The notes: generated from the sequence alone by a model not told the origin. DNA of 64,000 nt from Tetrahymena thermophila SB210 (GCF_000189635.1 NW_002476380.1:310001-374000); one strand, 5' to 3'. Shown: positions 24,102 through 37,915, counted from the stretch's first letter. Numbers and translations are program-made.

Positions 24102-26171
24102 ATGGACACAAATAGTTAGGGATTCAAATTTAACACTATGAACAGCAGCTAAGGCAACCAATAAAACAATGATTATGATGAAGATATTATTGTGGAAGAA
24201 GATACAAAACATTAGTTGTACTAATTTCGTGAAGAGCATAGTGTAGAAATCCGTCAAAGCAAACGTAAGCAAATATTGAAAAAAAATCGTGTACTACCTG
24301 TAGAGCATTAGCACAGTTTTAATAATCAAACTTTAGGAGATTTCCCTGATATTAATGCTATTCAGGGATAAACAATTGAAGAATTTTAAGCTTTTGTTAA
24401 ATAATACTTACCTGTTAGCTTAGAGGCTGCTTCAGAATCATAGAGATGCGATAATGTTAAAGTTTTAGTTTCTGCAATAACAAGCAATTGTTCTCCACAG
24501 TTCTTTATATTTGCAACAAGCGAGCTTTACAACTACTTTTAGGATGAAATTCCAATTTTCAATATATTTATTGCTGATATTTATCGCTTTATCGATATAA
24601 TCATTGCATCTGATTTTACTAAGAAGGCTAAGATTATCTTGAATGATTGGAGAACTGCTTTAGGTTTAGTTCCTGTATAGAATAATTCTTATTTTGTTCC
24701 TATTTTAAGGATAGACTAAAATCTCGCTAGAAGATATTTAATTGGTTGTTTAAATATTCTTTGTGGTATTTCAAGAGGTGGTGACAATCACTGCTCTATA
24801 TTTGAAACTAATGACCTTTTACAAACACTTTTTGATATATTTGATGCCACAAAAACAGAAAGAGACATTACTGAAATTATGTTGTATACAATTGGTAACA
24901 TTGCAGCAACTAGAAATTAATGGCGTATTTTTTTTATGCAGCGCGACTTTCACAATACTATACTTAATTATTTGAAGTATGCCCCTAAAAATCAAGAAAA
25001 TATCCTTTTACACCGTCGTATTTGCTGGTGCCTGAGTAACTTTACTCGTGATTATGTTTCAGTACAGTAAAATAATGGGCAATCTTAAATTTTAGCTAAC
25101 GGTTAAGTTGTTACAGAAATAGTTGACAATTCTTAATTCGATTTTTCACATATTAAGAATTTGACTGACACATTTATTGAATATTAAGATCCAGAAATCA
25201 GGACAGACATCTCTTGGACTTTTTAGCAGCTAGTGATTATTTTCTTCCCTAAGTTAAATGGTAACATAATCATGCCAGGAACTGCTGATGACTATAAAGC
25301 AAATAACAATATTAGCCAGTAGCAAAAACAGTATTACAAATCATAAGTAACAGAAAAAATTGGATTTTTAATCTAGAATGGAATTTGCGAATTTATTAAT
25401 GAAGCCTTTAAATCTTCTGATATGACGATATTAGTACCTATACTAAGAATTATTAACAGAATCATGGCAGGATCTGCTCCAGTCTTAGAACTTTTCTTTA
25501 ATAAATGTAATGACACTATAGTTCAGTGTACTACTAAGCATCTTTAAAATTAGGTCTAACTAATTAGGAAAGAAGTAGTTAAAACATTGCATTATATGTT
25601 TGCATGTGAATATGATGGTCATAAGGAGATATGGTTTAACAGATTTATGCAAATAGTTATGGTCAGATTCAACACAGAAGTGCTAAGCGTCAAAGAGGAG
25701 GTATATAAGTTGCTAAATACCATTATTGATAAAGTTAACCCAAACCACTTCGAATTTTTAACTTTGAATGGAGCAAACAGGTTCTGCATTTTCAGAGTAA
25801 TGAGAAATTCTTTGAGTTCATATGAAACAAAACCTGAAGTTGTCATAACTATTTTAAGCATTTTGCTTAAAGTGTTAAGCTATTATAAGCTAGGAAACTC
25901 AAATTTAGAAAATCAAAAAATAAAAAGAATAATATAAATTATAGATTAAAACAATCTTCCTCAATTTGTTGAATAACTATAGGAGCATCAACAAAAAGGA
26001 ATCTATGATTTTGCAATATAATTTATAGAATTATATAACAAGATTTAAGAAAACATTATTGACGAAGAACATAAAGAAATCAGCTCATAGCCCATAAGGC
26101 AAGATTATATTAGACAAAATAAATTTGATAATTAAAATTTTGAGAAATTACATGAAGAATAAAAGATTTGA
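24102..26171 (+). CDS. Importin-alpha (karyopherin alpha) family protein
   Basis: Single exon, 689 aa. The N-terminus carries an importin-beta-binding (IBB) segment at about residues 43-65, FREEHSVEIRQSKRKQILKK, rich in Arg/Lys as in canonical importin-alpha. It is followed by helical armadillo-type repeats with recognisable pieces (LYTIGNIAATRNQWR, RICWCLSNFTRD, ISWTFQQLV, LHYMFACEYDG). Importin-alpha binds nuclear localisation signals and hands cargo to importin-beta for nuclear import. The protein is longer than the usual 520-560 aa and the Trp/Asn ladder of the ARM repeats is only partly preserved, so this is a divergent paralogue. Ciliates have several importin-alphas with differing nuclear roles; which one this is cannot be judged here. 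Confidence 0.85.
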
Positions 26172-26932
26172 TTTCATTCATTCATACATACATAGATACG
26201 AATATAAAAGAAATTACAAATAAACAAATACTATATTATTAAATTAATTATTCTTTTGGTATTATTTGTACTATTTTGTTATTTTTATTCATTTTAAAAT
26301 AATTTTCATATTTTAATTTTATTTATTAATCCAAATTAAAATCTTTGAATTTTTAGTTTAAATAAAATTTTTATAAATTAAATCTATAACAAAGAGAATA
26401 AATACACAATATATGAAAATCTTATTTTGTATCTATCTTAATTAATGTAATATAATTATCGAATATTTTTAAAGGGCTTTAAATAAAATGAATTAGTATT
26501 TATTATATTCTAAAATATAAAAATATTTAAGCCACTTTGTATGATCATTTATTTATTTATTTGTTTTAGTTTGATTACTTGTTTTTTTATTTATTTATGA
26601 ATGATTTGAATTTAACTACAGTTTGGTTTGGCTTAAGTAATAAAATAAAATGGAAAGAAAAGATTATTATTACTCTGAACGTTCCTTTTATGAATAAATT
26701 CAATATGAAAAGAACTAAAAAAAAAAATAAAATGAAATCATCCAAAAAGAGCAGATCATTTTTCTAAATGAATTAGCAAATAAAAGAGAAGGGAAAGGGC
26801 AAAATATACTGAGGCGGAATTTATTAAATTAAAAAATAATAAAGACTTGAGAGGAGGTTTTATAAGGATTAAATTAAAGTAAAAGAAAAAAGAAGGAAAA
26901 AAAGATAAAAAAGATACAAATCATCATATAAA
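26172..26932. other. 5' region of eL18 with short purine-rich ORFs
   Basis: After AT-rich sequence, two overlapping short frames look mildly coding-like: 26650-26850 (66 codons, starts MERKDYYYSERSF) and an ATG-less frame running to about 26945. They lie immediately upstream of the eL18 start and may be 5' UTR, an upstream ORF or a small unrecognised gene. No splice joining them was found. Confidence 0.3.
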
Positions 26933-28845
26933 ATGGTAAATAAATTGATTACTTTAAGTTTATCAAGATATTATTTTCATGGGTTAAAAATCTATTATAG
27001 AAATAATTTTATAATTACCTTTATAAGGTTAAGAGAATGATACTCAAGATAGCGAAATGAAAATGCAAAAAGAGTATCTGTTATTAAAGCAATAACATCA
27101 TTCATTTTTATTTATTTCAACCCATCTGCTCTAAATCAAATCTAGCCCTTATTTAAATTTATTTTAACATTTCCTTCTTAAAAATAGGCTATTGACTTAC
27201 ATAAGCAAGGAAGAGTCGTCAAGAGATCTGTCGTTAGATAAACCAAGTCCACCAACGTTTATCACAAGCTCTTGATCAAGGTCAGTCAGATTGATTGCTT
27301 ATCAAACTCTATTTAATTTGCTAGTTTAACAAAATTATTAAACCAATACATTCATTAAATGGTGTATATGAAATAAAATGAATAAATATCACTTTACATC
27401 TATCTGAAAAGCAATTTTACATTTGATACGAAAATTTGAAATAACTTGAAAATGGCTGTACAAATAAACTCCCATCTTATCATTCGTTGTTTTAGTAAAA
27501 CAAACTCTCATAGCAGCATGTTATTTGCAAATAAAATATTCGCATTTATTTAGAGAGGGTAAGATTAGAAGTTGTGAGTATGGAAAGGCTTGAACAAAAC
27601 ATAAAATAAAATATTTAAGCTAGGATTTTTCTGAAGGGTTCTTGTAAAAAGCAATAAAAGGAACTAAAGGTGAAGAAGTAATAAAGCAAAGTGCTGAATA
27701 TATATATATATATATATATATATTTACATAAGAAGTAGATTTAAAGTTGTAGATGCTTCTTATGAGGATAAAATTAAAAAGTATGAATAGAACAAGTGTA
27801 GTTTTTATCAGTAAATCAGCATATAAATTAGGAAAATAAACAATAAAATCTTCATTAAAATCATTTACAATCTCCCTCTTCGATAGATGCAATTAACTAA
27901 AACGATGCATAAAGATGAAATGGAATTTGTTTTTTGCTACGAGGCATTTTAAATTGTATTATTTCGAATAACGCTATAAAATTAAAGTGATAATTGATAA
28001 AAAATATTATTAATGGCAATACCAAAAGCAAAGTATTAAATTTTTATGTATAAAATTGAAAGATCTGTTAAAAAATAAGATTTTTCATTCATCCACATAA
28101 ATACACACTTTTAATAAGTTATGTTAAACTAGCAAGCGAGCAAACAAGCTAAATTATTCACAAAAAATTTTTAGATATTTATTTTTATCTCAATTTATTT
28201 AAAAAAAATAGCTCTACAAGTTCCTCGTTAGAAGAACTGACTCTAAGTTCAACTAAAACATCTTGAAGAGATTATCCTCCTCCAGATTAAATAAGTTCCC
28301 TCTTTCTTTGAGCAGAATCGTCAAGAACCTCAACGAAACCAACAAGGAATAAGTTATTGTTAGCACCTCCACTGTTACCAACGACGAAAGACTTTTGACT
28401 GTCCCCAAGCTCACTGTCTGTGCTCTCAAGTTCACTGAAACCGCTAGAAAGAGAATTCTCGCTGCTGGTGGTAAGTGCCTCACTTTCGATCAACTCGCTC
28501 TTAAGGCTCCCACTGGTAATTAATTAATTTATTTATTTATTATTTTAATTCAACGAGAAGAAATAAACTGCTTGATAAATAAATAGCAACTCTTTGCTTT
28601 ATTGAGCTTATCAAGAATTGATTTTTGAAAGATTTTAGGAATCAAAATAAAATGAATTTATTTTTTTTCAAATATAAATGAATTATTCTAAAATAAAAGG
28701 TACCAACTGCTTCCTCTTGAGAGCTCCCAAGAGCAGAGAAGCCTACAGACATTGGGGTAAGGCTCCCGGTCAAAGAGGTTCTCACTCTGCCCCCTACGTT
28801 AGATCCGAAGGCAGAAAGTTCGAAAGAGCTCACGGTCTTAAATGA
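26933..28845 (+). CDS. RPL18: 60S ribosomal protein eL18
   Basis: Four exons give 181 aa: 26933-26935 (the ATG alone), 27188-27280, 28212-28515, 28700-28845. A component of the large ribosomal subunit. Identity is clear from [74 protein letters not shown] and [14 protein letters not shown]. Length is typical. The first intron (252 nt) splits the start codon from the rest. The second is 931 nt and contains a TA microsatellite, long for this genome. Codon use in exons 3 and 4 is strongly biased (CTC, ACC, GTC), as expected for a highly expressed gene. The ATG|GCT junction is inferred from phase and the family's M-x-I-D start. Confidence 0.93.
27698..27723. repeat. (TA)n microsatellite in eL18 intron 2
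   Basis: Thirteen uninterrupted TA units inside the 931-nt second intron of eL18. Confidence 0.9.
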
Positions 28846-29655
28846 TCAAACTAATTTTATTTAAAATATGTTTTAACTATTAGTAATAAAGGAAAATGCA
28901 CAAAAAAATGTAATAAGACTAATTATAAATAAAATTTAGGTTACATGTTTTTGTTATTGTATTTAAATTTTCAAATATAACTATTCTACAGCAATACCTC
29001 CCTAACTTCTTATTAAATCTAATATCCTGTAATCCCTTTTTAATTTTATAACACTAACAAATATGCATTTTCATGTCATTCTATTAATTTAATTGTTTGC
29101 TTATTTGTATGTTCTTTCAATAATTTCTTGTTTGAGATACTTCAAAAATAGTATAAAAATAATTAACAATTAATTTTAGGTTTTAATCAATTTCAGCTAA
29201 TTATAATTGCTTTAATTTTTACCTAATAATTATGAAATTTATTTAAAGTACAATTTTGATATTTGTTTCTTTATTAAGTAATTTATTGAATGAATAAATG
29301 AATGAATCATTCTTTCAATATCAAAGATGAAATTTATTTATTTTTCGTTATGGGATTTCTCTAAATTATTTTTAATTTTTATAAATGTTTTTTTTATAAT
29401 AAAAAGAAATGTTGCTTAGAATTTATTATCAATTTATATTTTTTGCTTAGTTTTTATTTAAATTTTAAAAATATAATAAATACTTAAAATAGATTAATTG
29501 ATTGATTATTATAGTTCATCATTAATTTTCATTTTTAGAAGATTTTACTTTTTTGATAAAATTTTACATATCTTTTTTAAAAAGATTTTTCATATCACAG
29601 ATAAAGCAAATTAAAACATTCTTTTTTTGATTAAATAGCCTTTAATTTTTATAAA
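28846..29655. other. AT-rich intergenic
   Basis: Between eL18 and the Cpn60 gene. No gene is seen. Confidence 0.6.
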
Positions 29656-32130
29656 ATGATTTCAAAATTCGCAAAATCCATTTACAATTATGGGACAACA
29701 TCAGTTATTTTTGGAAAAAATGCTAGAGATGAAATTATCAAAGGCATTCAAACTCTTAATAAAGCTACTTCTTCCACCTTAGGACCAAAAGTATATTTTT
29801 TTATAATAGTAGAAGATAGACCTATTAATTTAATTATAATTAATTCTTTTTCATATAGGGAAGGAATGTTTGCATAGAAAATGAATTAAGACTACCACGT
29901 ATTACTAAAGATGGTGTGACTGTTGCAAAAAATGTTATGTTTGTAATTATTAATATGCATTAAATATTTTAAATTCTTCTTAATTTATTCAATCTAATCA
30001 TACATTTTATGTAGAAAAGCAAACTATAAGAAATAGGAGCATCTCTCTTGAGAAAAGCTTCAGGATCAACTAATGTTCATGCTGGAGATGGAACCACAAG
30101 TACAATAATTATAGCTGAAGCAATCTTAAGGTATATAAATGTCTATTTTATTAGACACTTTTAATTATTTTTTTGATATTCCTCTGACTGAATTTGCATC
30201 GATACTAATTATAGAGAGAGAGAATTTGTAGTTTAATTAAGATAATTATAATATTATATTATTATATGATTCTAGATAATTCTCATTATTAAATTATCAA
30301 AAATATGATAAAATTATTTTTTTAACAGGGAGAGTAGCAGATTTTTAGAGTATAAAGCCAATCCAATTGAAATGAAAAAAGGCATGGATAAAGCAAGAAA
30401 GCACATAGTTGAGTTTTTAAATGAAATATCGATACCAATAGAAACAAAAGACCAGCTCTACAAAGTAGCTATGGTATCTACCAACTATGATAGTGAAATG
30501 TCTAGCTTAATATCTAATGCACTATGGGAGGTAGGTGTTGATGGCTTAATAGAAATTGAACCAGGAAACCAATTAAAAAATGAATTATTTGTAAACAGCT
30601 TAAGTATATTATAATAAAGCATTTATTTATATAATTTCTATTGTAAAGTTTGTTAATGGAGCTACATTAAATAGAGGCTTTGCATCAAGAGAATTCATAG
30701 TAAATAAATCTTAAAATAAGTAAGTAAACTACTATTTTTATAAAAAAATGCTAAATATAATTTAAAAACAGAGTTGAATAAAGCTATCCTTTAATTTTAG
30801 TTGCTAATTTTCCAATTTAGAAAATAAAAGAAGTTGTTCCTGCCCTTGAATTAGTAACGTTAAATAAAAATCTATTTTTAAACTAACACAATTAAATTTA
30901 TTTAAGGCAAAGAAGCTAAACAAGCCACTTTTTATTATAGCAGAGGATATAAGCAATGAAGTTATTTCAAATCTAATTTTTAATTAATTGAAGGGTATAA
31001 TTGAGGTAAAATAAATATATAAATAAATAAATTTATTTTCTGGTTATTTATAAAACTATTTTACCTAAATTATTAATTAAGTGCTGTGCTATTACTGTAC
31101 CAGGAATGGGAGCTTTTTCTAAAAATATTCTTGAAGATATTTCTCTGTTGACTGGTGCTAAATTATTTGATTAGAATAACTATTCAGAATTTATAAATTT
31201 AAAAGAGAGAGATTTTGGTAAATATTTCTGCTAGAGTTTAATGACATTAAAATTTATTTATTAATAGGAAAGTGCTAAAAAATCTAATGCTCTGAATTAG
31301 AAACATTTTTTTCTGGAAGTTATGGAGATAAGAATCTAATTGATAAAAAAATTGAAGAGCTACAAATGTAGATGAAGGATTCAAGTGAAACTTCTAAAAA
31401 AATTTATAAAGACAGATTAGCTAGATTATCAGGAAAGATGGCAAAAATAATGTGTGGAGGAAATACTGAGTTTGATATATTTGAGAATAGAGACAGATTG
31501 GTTGATGGGTTAAATGCTGTTAAGAATGCTCTAAAGAGCGTATTTGTGTTATTTAACTAATTTTTAAAGTTTAAAATGTCTTTTATTTAATCATAAGGGT
31601 ATTCTTCCTGGTGGTGGCATTTGTATGATAAGGGCATCATAGCTATTAGATTATGTTGAAGTAGATAACGAAGAACAGCAATATGGTATAGATATTCTTA
31701 AAAAAGCTCTTTTATAACCTACTATAACATTGTTGGAAAATGCTGGGAAAAATGGAAGAGTAGTGGTTGAAAAAATTAAAGAGCTTTCTTTAGAAGATCC
31801 ATATGTAGGCTATGATGTAAACACAGGTAATTTTTAATTATCATCTAATAAAAAATAATTTTGCAAATGTAAAAACTTAACATAAATTTAGATGAGTACA
31901 TAAATTTAACTGAAAGAGGTATCTTTGATTCATTGATTGTTGCAAAAACTACTATTGAAGATTCTATTAGTGTGGCATCTATGATTCTTACAACAGAAGT
32001 TGCAATTATTAAAGATTACACATATGAAGGTATAACTCAAAATTAATTAATTTTATTTAAGAATTAATTTACATTTTTAATTTTAAAAATAGCTCCTAAG
32101 TATAATACATACAGAAGAGAAATATTTTGA
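29656..32130 (+). CDS. Divergent mitochondrial-type chaperonin Cpn60/HSP60
   Basis: Twelve exons give 553 aa: 29656-29790, 29859-29942, 30015-30130, 30329-30590, 30649-30719, 30772-30853, 30907-31005, 31082-31217, 31268-31539, 31598-31826, 31892-32029, 32093-32130. All joins keep phase. GroEL landmarks are present: TLGPKGRN (residues 41-48), ITKDGVTVAKN, AGDGTT with D98 for Mg-ATP, MKKGMDKA, VDGLNAVKNAL retaining the hydrolytic Asp position, GILPGGG, and the final ASMILTTEVAI. The N-terminus (ISKFAKSIYNYG) could be a short mitochondrial presequence. The apical domain is poorly conserved, and the C-terminus lacks the Gly-Gly-Met tail. It is probably a second, specialised Cpn60 rather than the main folding chaperonin; that is inference. 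Confidence 0.85.
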
Positions 32131-33422
32131 TGCTAAAACTATATTTCAAAACGGCTTTTTCTATTTTGTCTGTTTATTATTGTTTGATATTAAAAGTGTA
32201 TAAATAATATTATATATTTTGTAAGTAAAAACAGTAATAATTATTGAAATATTCATTTTAATCAGCTGCTAAACATAACCAAATAGAAGTTTATTTATAC
32301 TTTTAACCTTAGAAATTAAATTAATTATTAGCAATATCTTAATTTTATTTTTAATTATTGCTTTGAATAAAATTAAACTCTTGCAAATATTTTAAACAAA
32401 TAAGAGGATATTTTATTTGTTAAATAGATTGAACTTAAATGAATAAATTTTAATGAAACAAACTATTTACTTATTTAAAATATTTTTGTTTTATTTTATA
32501 AAAATCTTTAGATAATTTTTATAATAATATTAAAAAAAATTAAAATAAATATTGATGAAAATTGAAGATTTTGCAGATTGAAAATTTGATTTGAATTATT
32601 GAAATTGATAAAAAATCAAAGCTATTATGCGTTTTTATATTTATTTAAATCAGAGCTTTGATAAAACTTACTTGAAAAAGCTAAAAATTTTAAAATAAAA
32701 TTCAAGATTTTTCTTTAAAAAATATTCTAAAAAGTTTAAGAAAGAAATTTTTAGAATTTTACAAAATTAAAAAAAAAATTTTATTTCATATTTATTTTCT
32801 TAAAAATAAATGCGAAAACCGTATAAAATTTAAAATGATTAATTATCCTTTAAAGTAAATATTTTGGATTTGCAAAATAGGTATATCAAAAATTATTTTG
32901 GTTTAAAATAAAATTGATTTTACACATATTACAAAGCAAAATACTCGAATGGGCGAACTATTCCAAAAAACTGTAAACTAAACGAAAAAAAAATCAATGA
33001 ATTCAGTTTCAAAGATACATATGATTAGATTGGAGATATTTAATAGTTTAGTAAATAAAACTCAACCAAACATATTATCAAATTTGTAAATTAATATTGA
33101 TTTATTTAATTAATTAATAAGCTCCTGATTGAAAATTGGCAAATTGATTTTTCAATAAATTAATAAAGCTCAATAACTAATAATTACATTCATTTATCAA
33201 TAAAATAAGCTTTAGTTTAATCGCTTTAAATTTGTGAATTATATTATATTCTTTGAAATAATTTATTATTATTCATTACTAATTTCCTAAAGAAGAAATC
33301 TTAAATTAAATAGATATAGCAAAGTAAAGAAGCAGGTGCTGCTAAATACTTAAGCAAAATATATATTAGTCAACTCCGAAAAACAAGCAGTTAGGATTTC
33401 GACTTGATTTTAGTTAGATCCA
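32131..33422. other. AT-rich intergenic
   Basis: Between the Cpn60 and phosphodiesterase genes. An in-frame TGA just before 33423 limits upstream extension of the next gene. Nothing else is seen. Confidence 0.55.
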
Positions 33423-36400
33423 ATGAAAAATTTAAGCAAGTTTTAGCAAACAGAAGAAAAGATTTAGAAACCTAAAAGCATAGTAGATTTTATAAAAATA
33501 CTGAAAGCAGCCAATAAAATCACATATGAAGAGGAAACAATTTTAATGGATTCTTCAGTTAGAGGTAATCCTACTTTTAATGTAATACACTAAGAGTTTG
33601 AAAGAGAGCAGGCTGAACATTTTAATGATGTGAAATATTTGCTGAAGTTTAAAAATTTTCTGAGTTCGATGCAAAACGCAAACAGAGATAAACAGTAAGA
33701 AACTCTTGAACCTAAAAATGAGAAGATCGAAGTATTAGTAAAGCCATTGGACTAATAATTAGAAGAAAAGGTTAAAAAAATAGAAAAAGGAAGTCCAATA
33801 AAAAGAAACAGTGGGGTTGCCCATATAAATCATCCTGCAAGTCTGAAAAATATTGATAATAATAAGAATACGCCATTGGCGATTAGTCAAGAGACTTAAA
33901 AAAACAGACAGTTTGGATAATTCTTCAAAGAAACTAACAATGATGATGATATAATAATAGCAGGATAGTATAACATAAAATGGAATAAAATTAGAGAGGA
34001 TACTTAGCCTATTTCTTTGAATTTCCTTTTAAATTACTTAGCTCCTGATAAGTAAAAATACTTTTTAATTTTTATGCGAATAAAAATTAAGCCAATTTAA
34101 AACTTATCTATTCGCTTTCTTTCTGTTTTTTGACTGCGTTATTTATCTCCAAAAACCAGGGTATGGACAACCCTATTTATGAAGCATCTAATATACATTT
34201 TTTAGTTTTAAAAGCACACTATTTCTAGTGTCTTTACAAATAAGTAGTCAATTATTTTTTTGATGAAATATTTATTATGCTTATCTTAGTTTTCCATATC
34301 TCATTATAAATAGTGGTCTATTAAAAACTAGCATATTACCTCATAAATAAAAAACTAATGATTTTTAGCTTATTTAAAGATTTTTTAGAAAATAGAAGTA
34401 TTCAGGATTTCATATAATTTAAACAAATACTTAATTTAAAATAGATCATTATTATATATTTTTTTTTCAATAAATTTATTTTAGAAAAAGAGATGAAGAA
34501 CTGTAAAATGCAATAATACAATCTGTTACATCAAAATATAAAGAATTAAAGAAGAATATTTCAGAAATCAGCAGGTTTCTTATACTTCCATCTGCTTAAG
34601 ACTTTAATTTGTATACGATAGTTTCCTTCATCAGATCTATCCTGAAAAACATGTTTAAAATCTGTGATTTTGAAGTTACAAGGATAGAAAACTCAAGCAT
34701 TTCATTATTTAGATCTCATTCAATTACTATAGCTAGTGGAGTACGTTATTTAGCAGTTTTAAAATAAGCAAAACATATAATATAAAATAGGATATAAGAG
34801 AAACAGAGAGAGTAAAAAAAAATCTTCAAGTATTTGAGTAGGACAAACTTTATATTCTAGGAAATCAAGAAAGAGATCTAATAAATGACTGCATAATTGG
34901 TGAAATACCATAATATGTTTATTTTATGAAAAAAGCTGTCGAAGGAAAAATATTTTTGGTTTACTTTCTTTTAGATAGTGAATCGAAGCAAATAGCAGAT
35001 TTTTTATTTGAGTAAATATTTATTTATTAAAATAACAAATAAAACTCTTTTTGTAATAGAAATGTTAATGGCTAAAAATTTTTGAGAGTATTCAGAGTAG
35101 TGTCTGATTTGATCATTAAGATTCTGACAGAAAAAATTTTAGATAAGTAATTTATTAATCTTTTCTTTAATTAAACAATTTTTGACATTTACTTTGAACT
35201 ATAAATAAAATAGGTAGTCTTTCATACTTAAGCTTTTCTACATAGTAGAAGAATATTTAAAATTGCAAAAATACATCCTAGTTAATAAATTTTAGGACTC
35301 ATTTAAAATATTGTTTGAAAATTCGCTCTATTTGCATGATAATTCAGTAATTTAAATTTAGAATATGGTTTTTCAATTAAGGTTTTGTAAATTAATAGGA
35401 ATACGACAAAAAAAATTCAAATTATCCTAAAGATGATCATTTAATATTATAGCATGATTTAAGTATTATTGGGACAGAATTTAAATACTATACTTTTATA
35501 GATGGTATTTAAATAAATAGATCTCCTCATTACAAGCAATTTGAGAATGTAATATATTTCAAAATGCATTCATCATTTTTAATATTAATAAACAAAGTTT
35601 AATTGATTAAATAATGTTAAAAGGTAATGACATAGGTTTATCATAAACATAGACATGCTATTAGCAGATAACTTGAAAGGTACGCTGATTGGAAAATGGC
35701 ATTAAGTTTTAATTAAGTTATATACTTAGAATTTAATAAATTAGGCTAACTTTGCTTCATAAATTAGCAACCATCTACAACTTTGAAGTAAATAATAATA
35801 AACATTTATAATTATTATATTAATTAATGAATGAATGATTTAATTATTTATTTATTTAATTTAATTTAAAATTTAATTAAAATAGAAAAAAACATAAAAT
35901 TTAATTACCTGAAAATCAGCAAAATATTCATTACACAGACATATTCAAAGATAATGATAATTTATTGCAAAATATAAAAGAATGCTATATATAGAAATCG
36001 TACTACATCCATAAAGGTGATTACTCATCTGAAGATGTAGAAGAAAATTTACAATACTAAATTATAGCTCAACCAGGTGTAAAAAATAAAATTAAAATAG
36101 TAAAGATGAACTTAAAAGACATAGATTCAGAGGAAGAAATTCAATAAAAACAATACAAAATATAATCTCCAATTTTCAATTCTTGTCAAAAAACTTTTAA
36201 CAATAAAATAAGGAACAAACTCACTTACTTTACTGCCAGCGAGTCTAAAAATGTAAATCTACTAATTATTTATTAATCAGAAATAATTATAATATGTTTA
36301 TAATTTAGATAATTTTACAAGATAATGAAGCAAAGAATAGTACAGTTGTTGAATTTTTATCTTAGGTAGAATAAAAAAAAGTTAATGAAGAGTAGAAAGC

Positions 36401-37915
36401 TCTATATCTTAAAAAGCTTGCTTCTCCTAACATTTAGCAGATCAAAAGAAATATTAAATGTATTGCTGACATGTAATATAAACTTTAAAAGTACAATATT
36501 GTTAAAAATATGGTTTTTTTAATTAAATTTAGTGGCAACTAATAAGAAAAAGGAAACAACTATCTAAATAGGCTTGTTACAATCAGAAAAGTTACAGAAA
36601 AAGCCAGCTCAAAAAGTGAAATCCTACTTAAGCCAGAAGATTTTAAAATTGATGAATAAATAAACTTAGAATTAGAAAATTTTGGGATTGATATATGGAA
36701 ATATGATGAAAATTAGAAGCTTAAAATTGCTTGGCTTATCATGGAGAAAAGAAATTATTTTAAAGAGTACGAAATACCAATTGAAGAATTCATTACTTTT
36801 TTATATAAATTAAGAGAAAAGTATAATAAGAGAGAAAATCCTTTTCATAATTTCGATCATGGAATTATGGTTATGCATGGTTGTTTTATGATAGGTTGCA
36901 GAACTAAGTAATTGATTAAAAAAATAGTTTATTCATTCATAAAAATAAATGGTTTGATCAGTTTCTAATTAATAATTATTTAAATAAAATAGTGCTAATA
37001 AATACCTTAATTCTATTTAAGAATTCAGTTTAGTATTCAGTGGTTTATGTCATGATGTTTCTCATCGTGGAAAAACAAATGCTTTTGAAGTAAATACTAT
37101 GTCAAAATTAGCAATAAGATATCACGACTAGAGTGTTTTAGAATAGCATCATATTGCTCATACATTCAAAATTCTAAGACAAAGCAATGCAAATATTTTT
37201 AAAAATCTAACAATCCAGAAGGTATAATAAATTAGAAGATATGTCATCAATAATATCTTAGCCACTGATATGAGCAAGCATTTCGATTACTTAAAAGATT
37301 TCCAAAATGATTTTCTTCAAGAAGTTCACAAGAAAGAGTCAAATTAATTTGGTAATTTATTTTTAAGAAATATTCTTTTTATCTATTTTTTACTATTAAA
37401 TAGAGGAAAAAGAAATTAATTTATTAACTGGCACAATTATTCATACTTCGGATTTCCATCATACAGCTTAAAAATTTGAACTTAGCAAATAATGGAGTGT
37501 TAAAGTTAACAAAGAGTTCAGCTAATAAGTACATTTTTTATTTTAAGTCTTTTTTGCAAATAATTTAATTATTTTATTAACATAAAAGTACATTGAAGAA
37601 GGAAAGTAAGGAGTGTAGCAAACATCTTACTTAAAAGATTTAGATAAAATGCATGTCTTGGCTAAAAATGAAGCTGGATTTATTAAAATGATTGTGAAAC
37701 CTCTCTGGGAAACTATGAATAAATTTTTAAATGATTAACTAATAGAGCCAGTAAGTAATCTTGAAAACTCAATATTAGAATGGAATAAAATATATGAAAA
37801 GGCTCTAAAGGAAGAGGAAGAAAATTAAAAATAATAAGAAATTAACAAACTACTAGCTTAATCTCAATCCTCTCACCAAGCAGGATTAAATAATAAACTT
37901 AAAAATTTAATTTGA
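33423..37915 (+). CDS. Cyclic-nucleotide phosphodiesterase (class I PDE) with long N-terminus
   Basis: Thirteen exons give about 1189 aa: 33423-34051, 34160-34312, 34485-34740, 34791-35011, 35060-35146, 35214-35346, 35399-35548, 35624-35787, 35886-36252, 36309-36907, 36993-37351, 37404-37528, 37589-37915. The C-terminal third is a class I PDE: FHNFDHGIMV (about 899), GLCHDVSHRGKTNAFE, LEQHHIAHTFKIL, LATDMSKHFDYL, IIHTSDFHH, QWSVKVNKEF and FIKMIVKPLWE. The metal-binding His/Asp set is present. The enzyme hydrolyses cAMP and/or cGMP; specificity is not readable. The N-terminal 210 residues are charged and probably disordered. A hydrophobic stretch follows near 215-250, possibly a membrane anchor, and then a regulatory region vaguely GAF-like. 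Exon 2 boundaries, especially donor 34313, are the weakest part of the model. Confidence 0.85.

Noticed and set aside
28253-28493. Minus-strand ORFs across eL18
   Set aside because: Antisense shadows of eL18 exon 3, which has strong protein identity on the plus strand.
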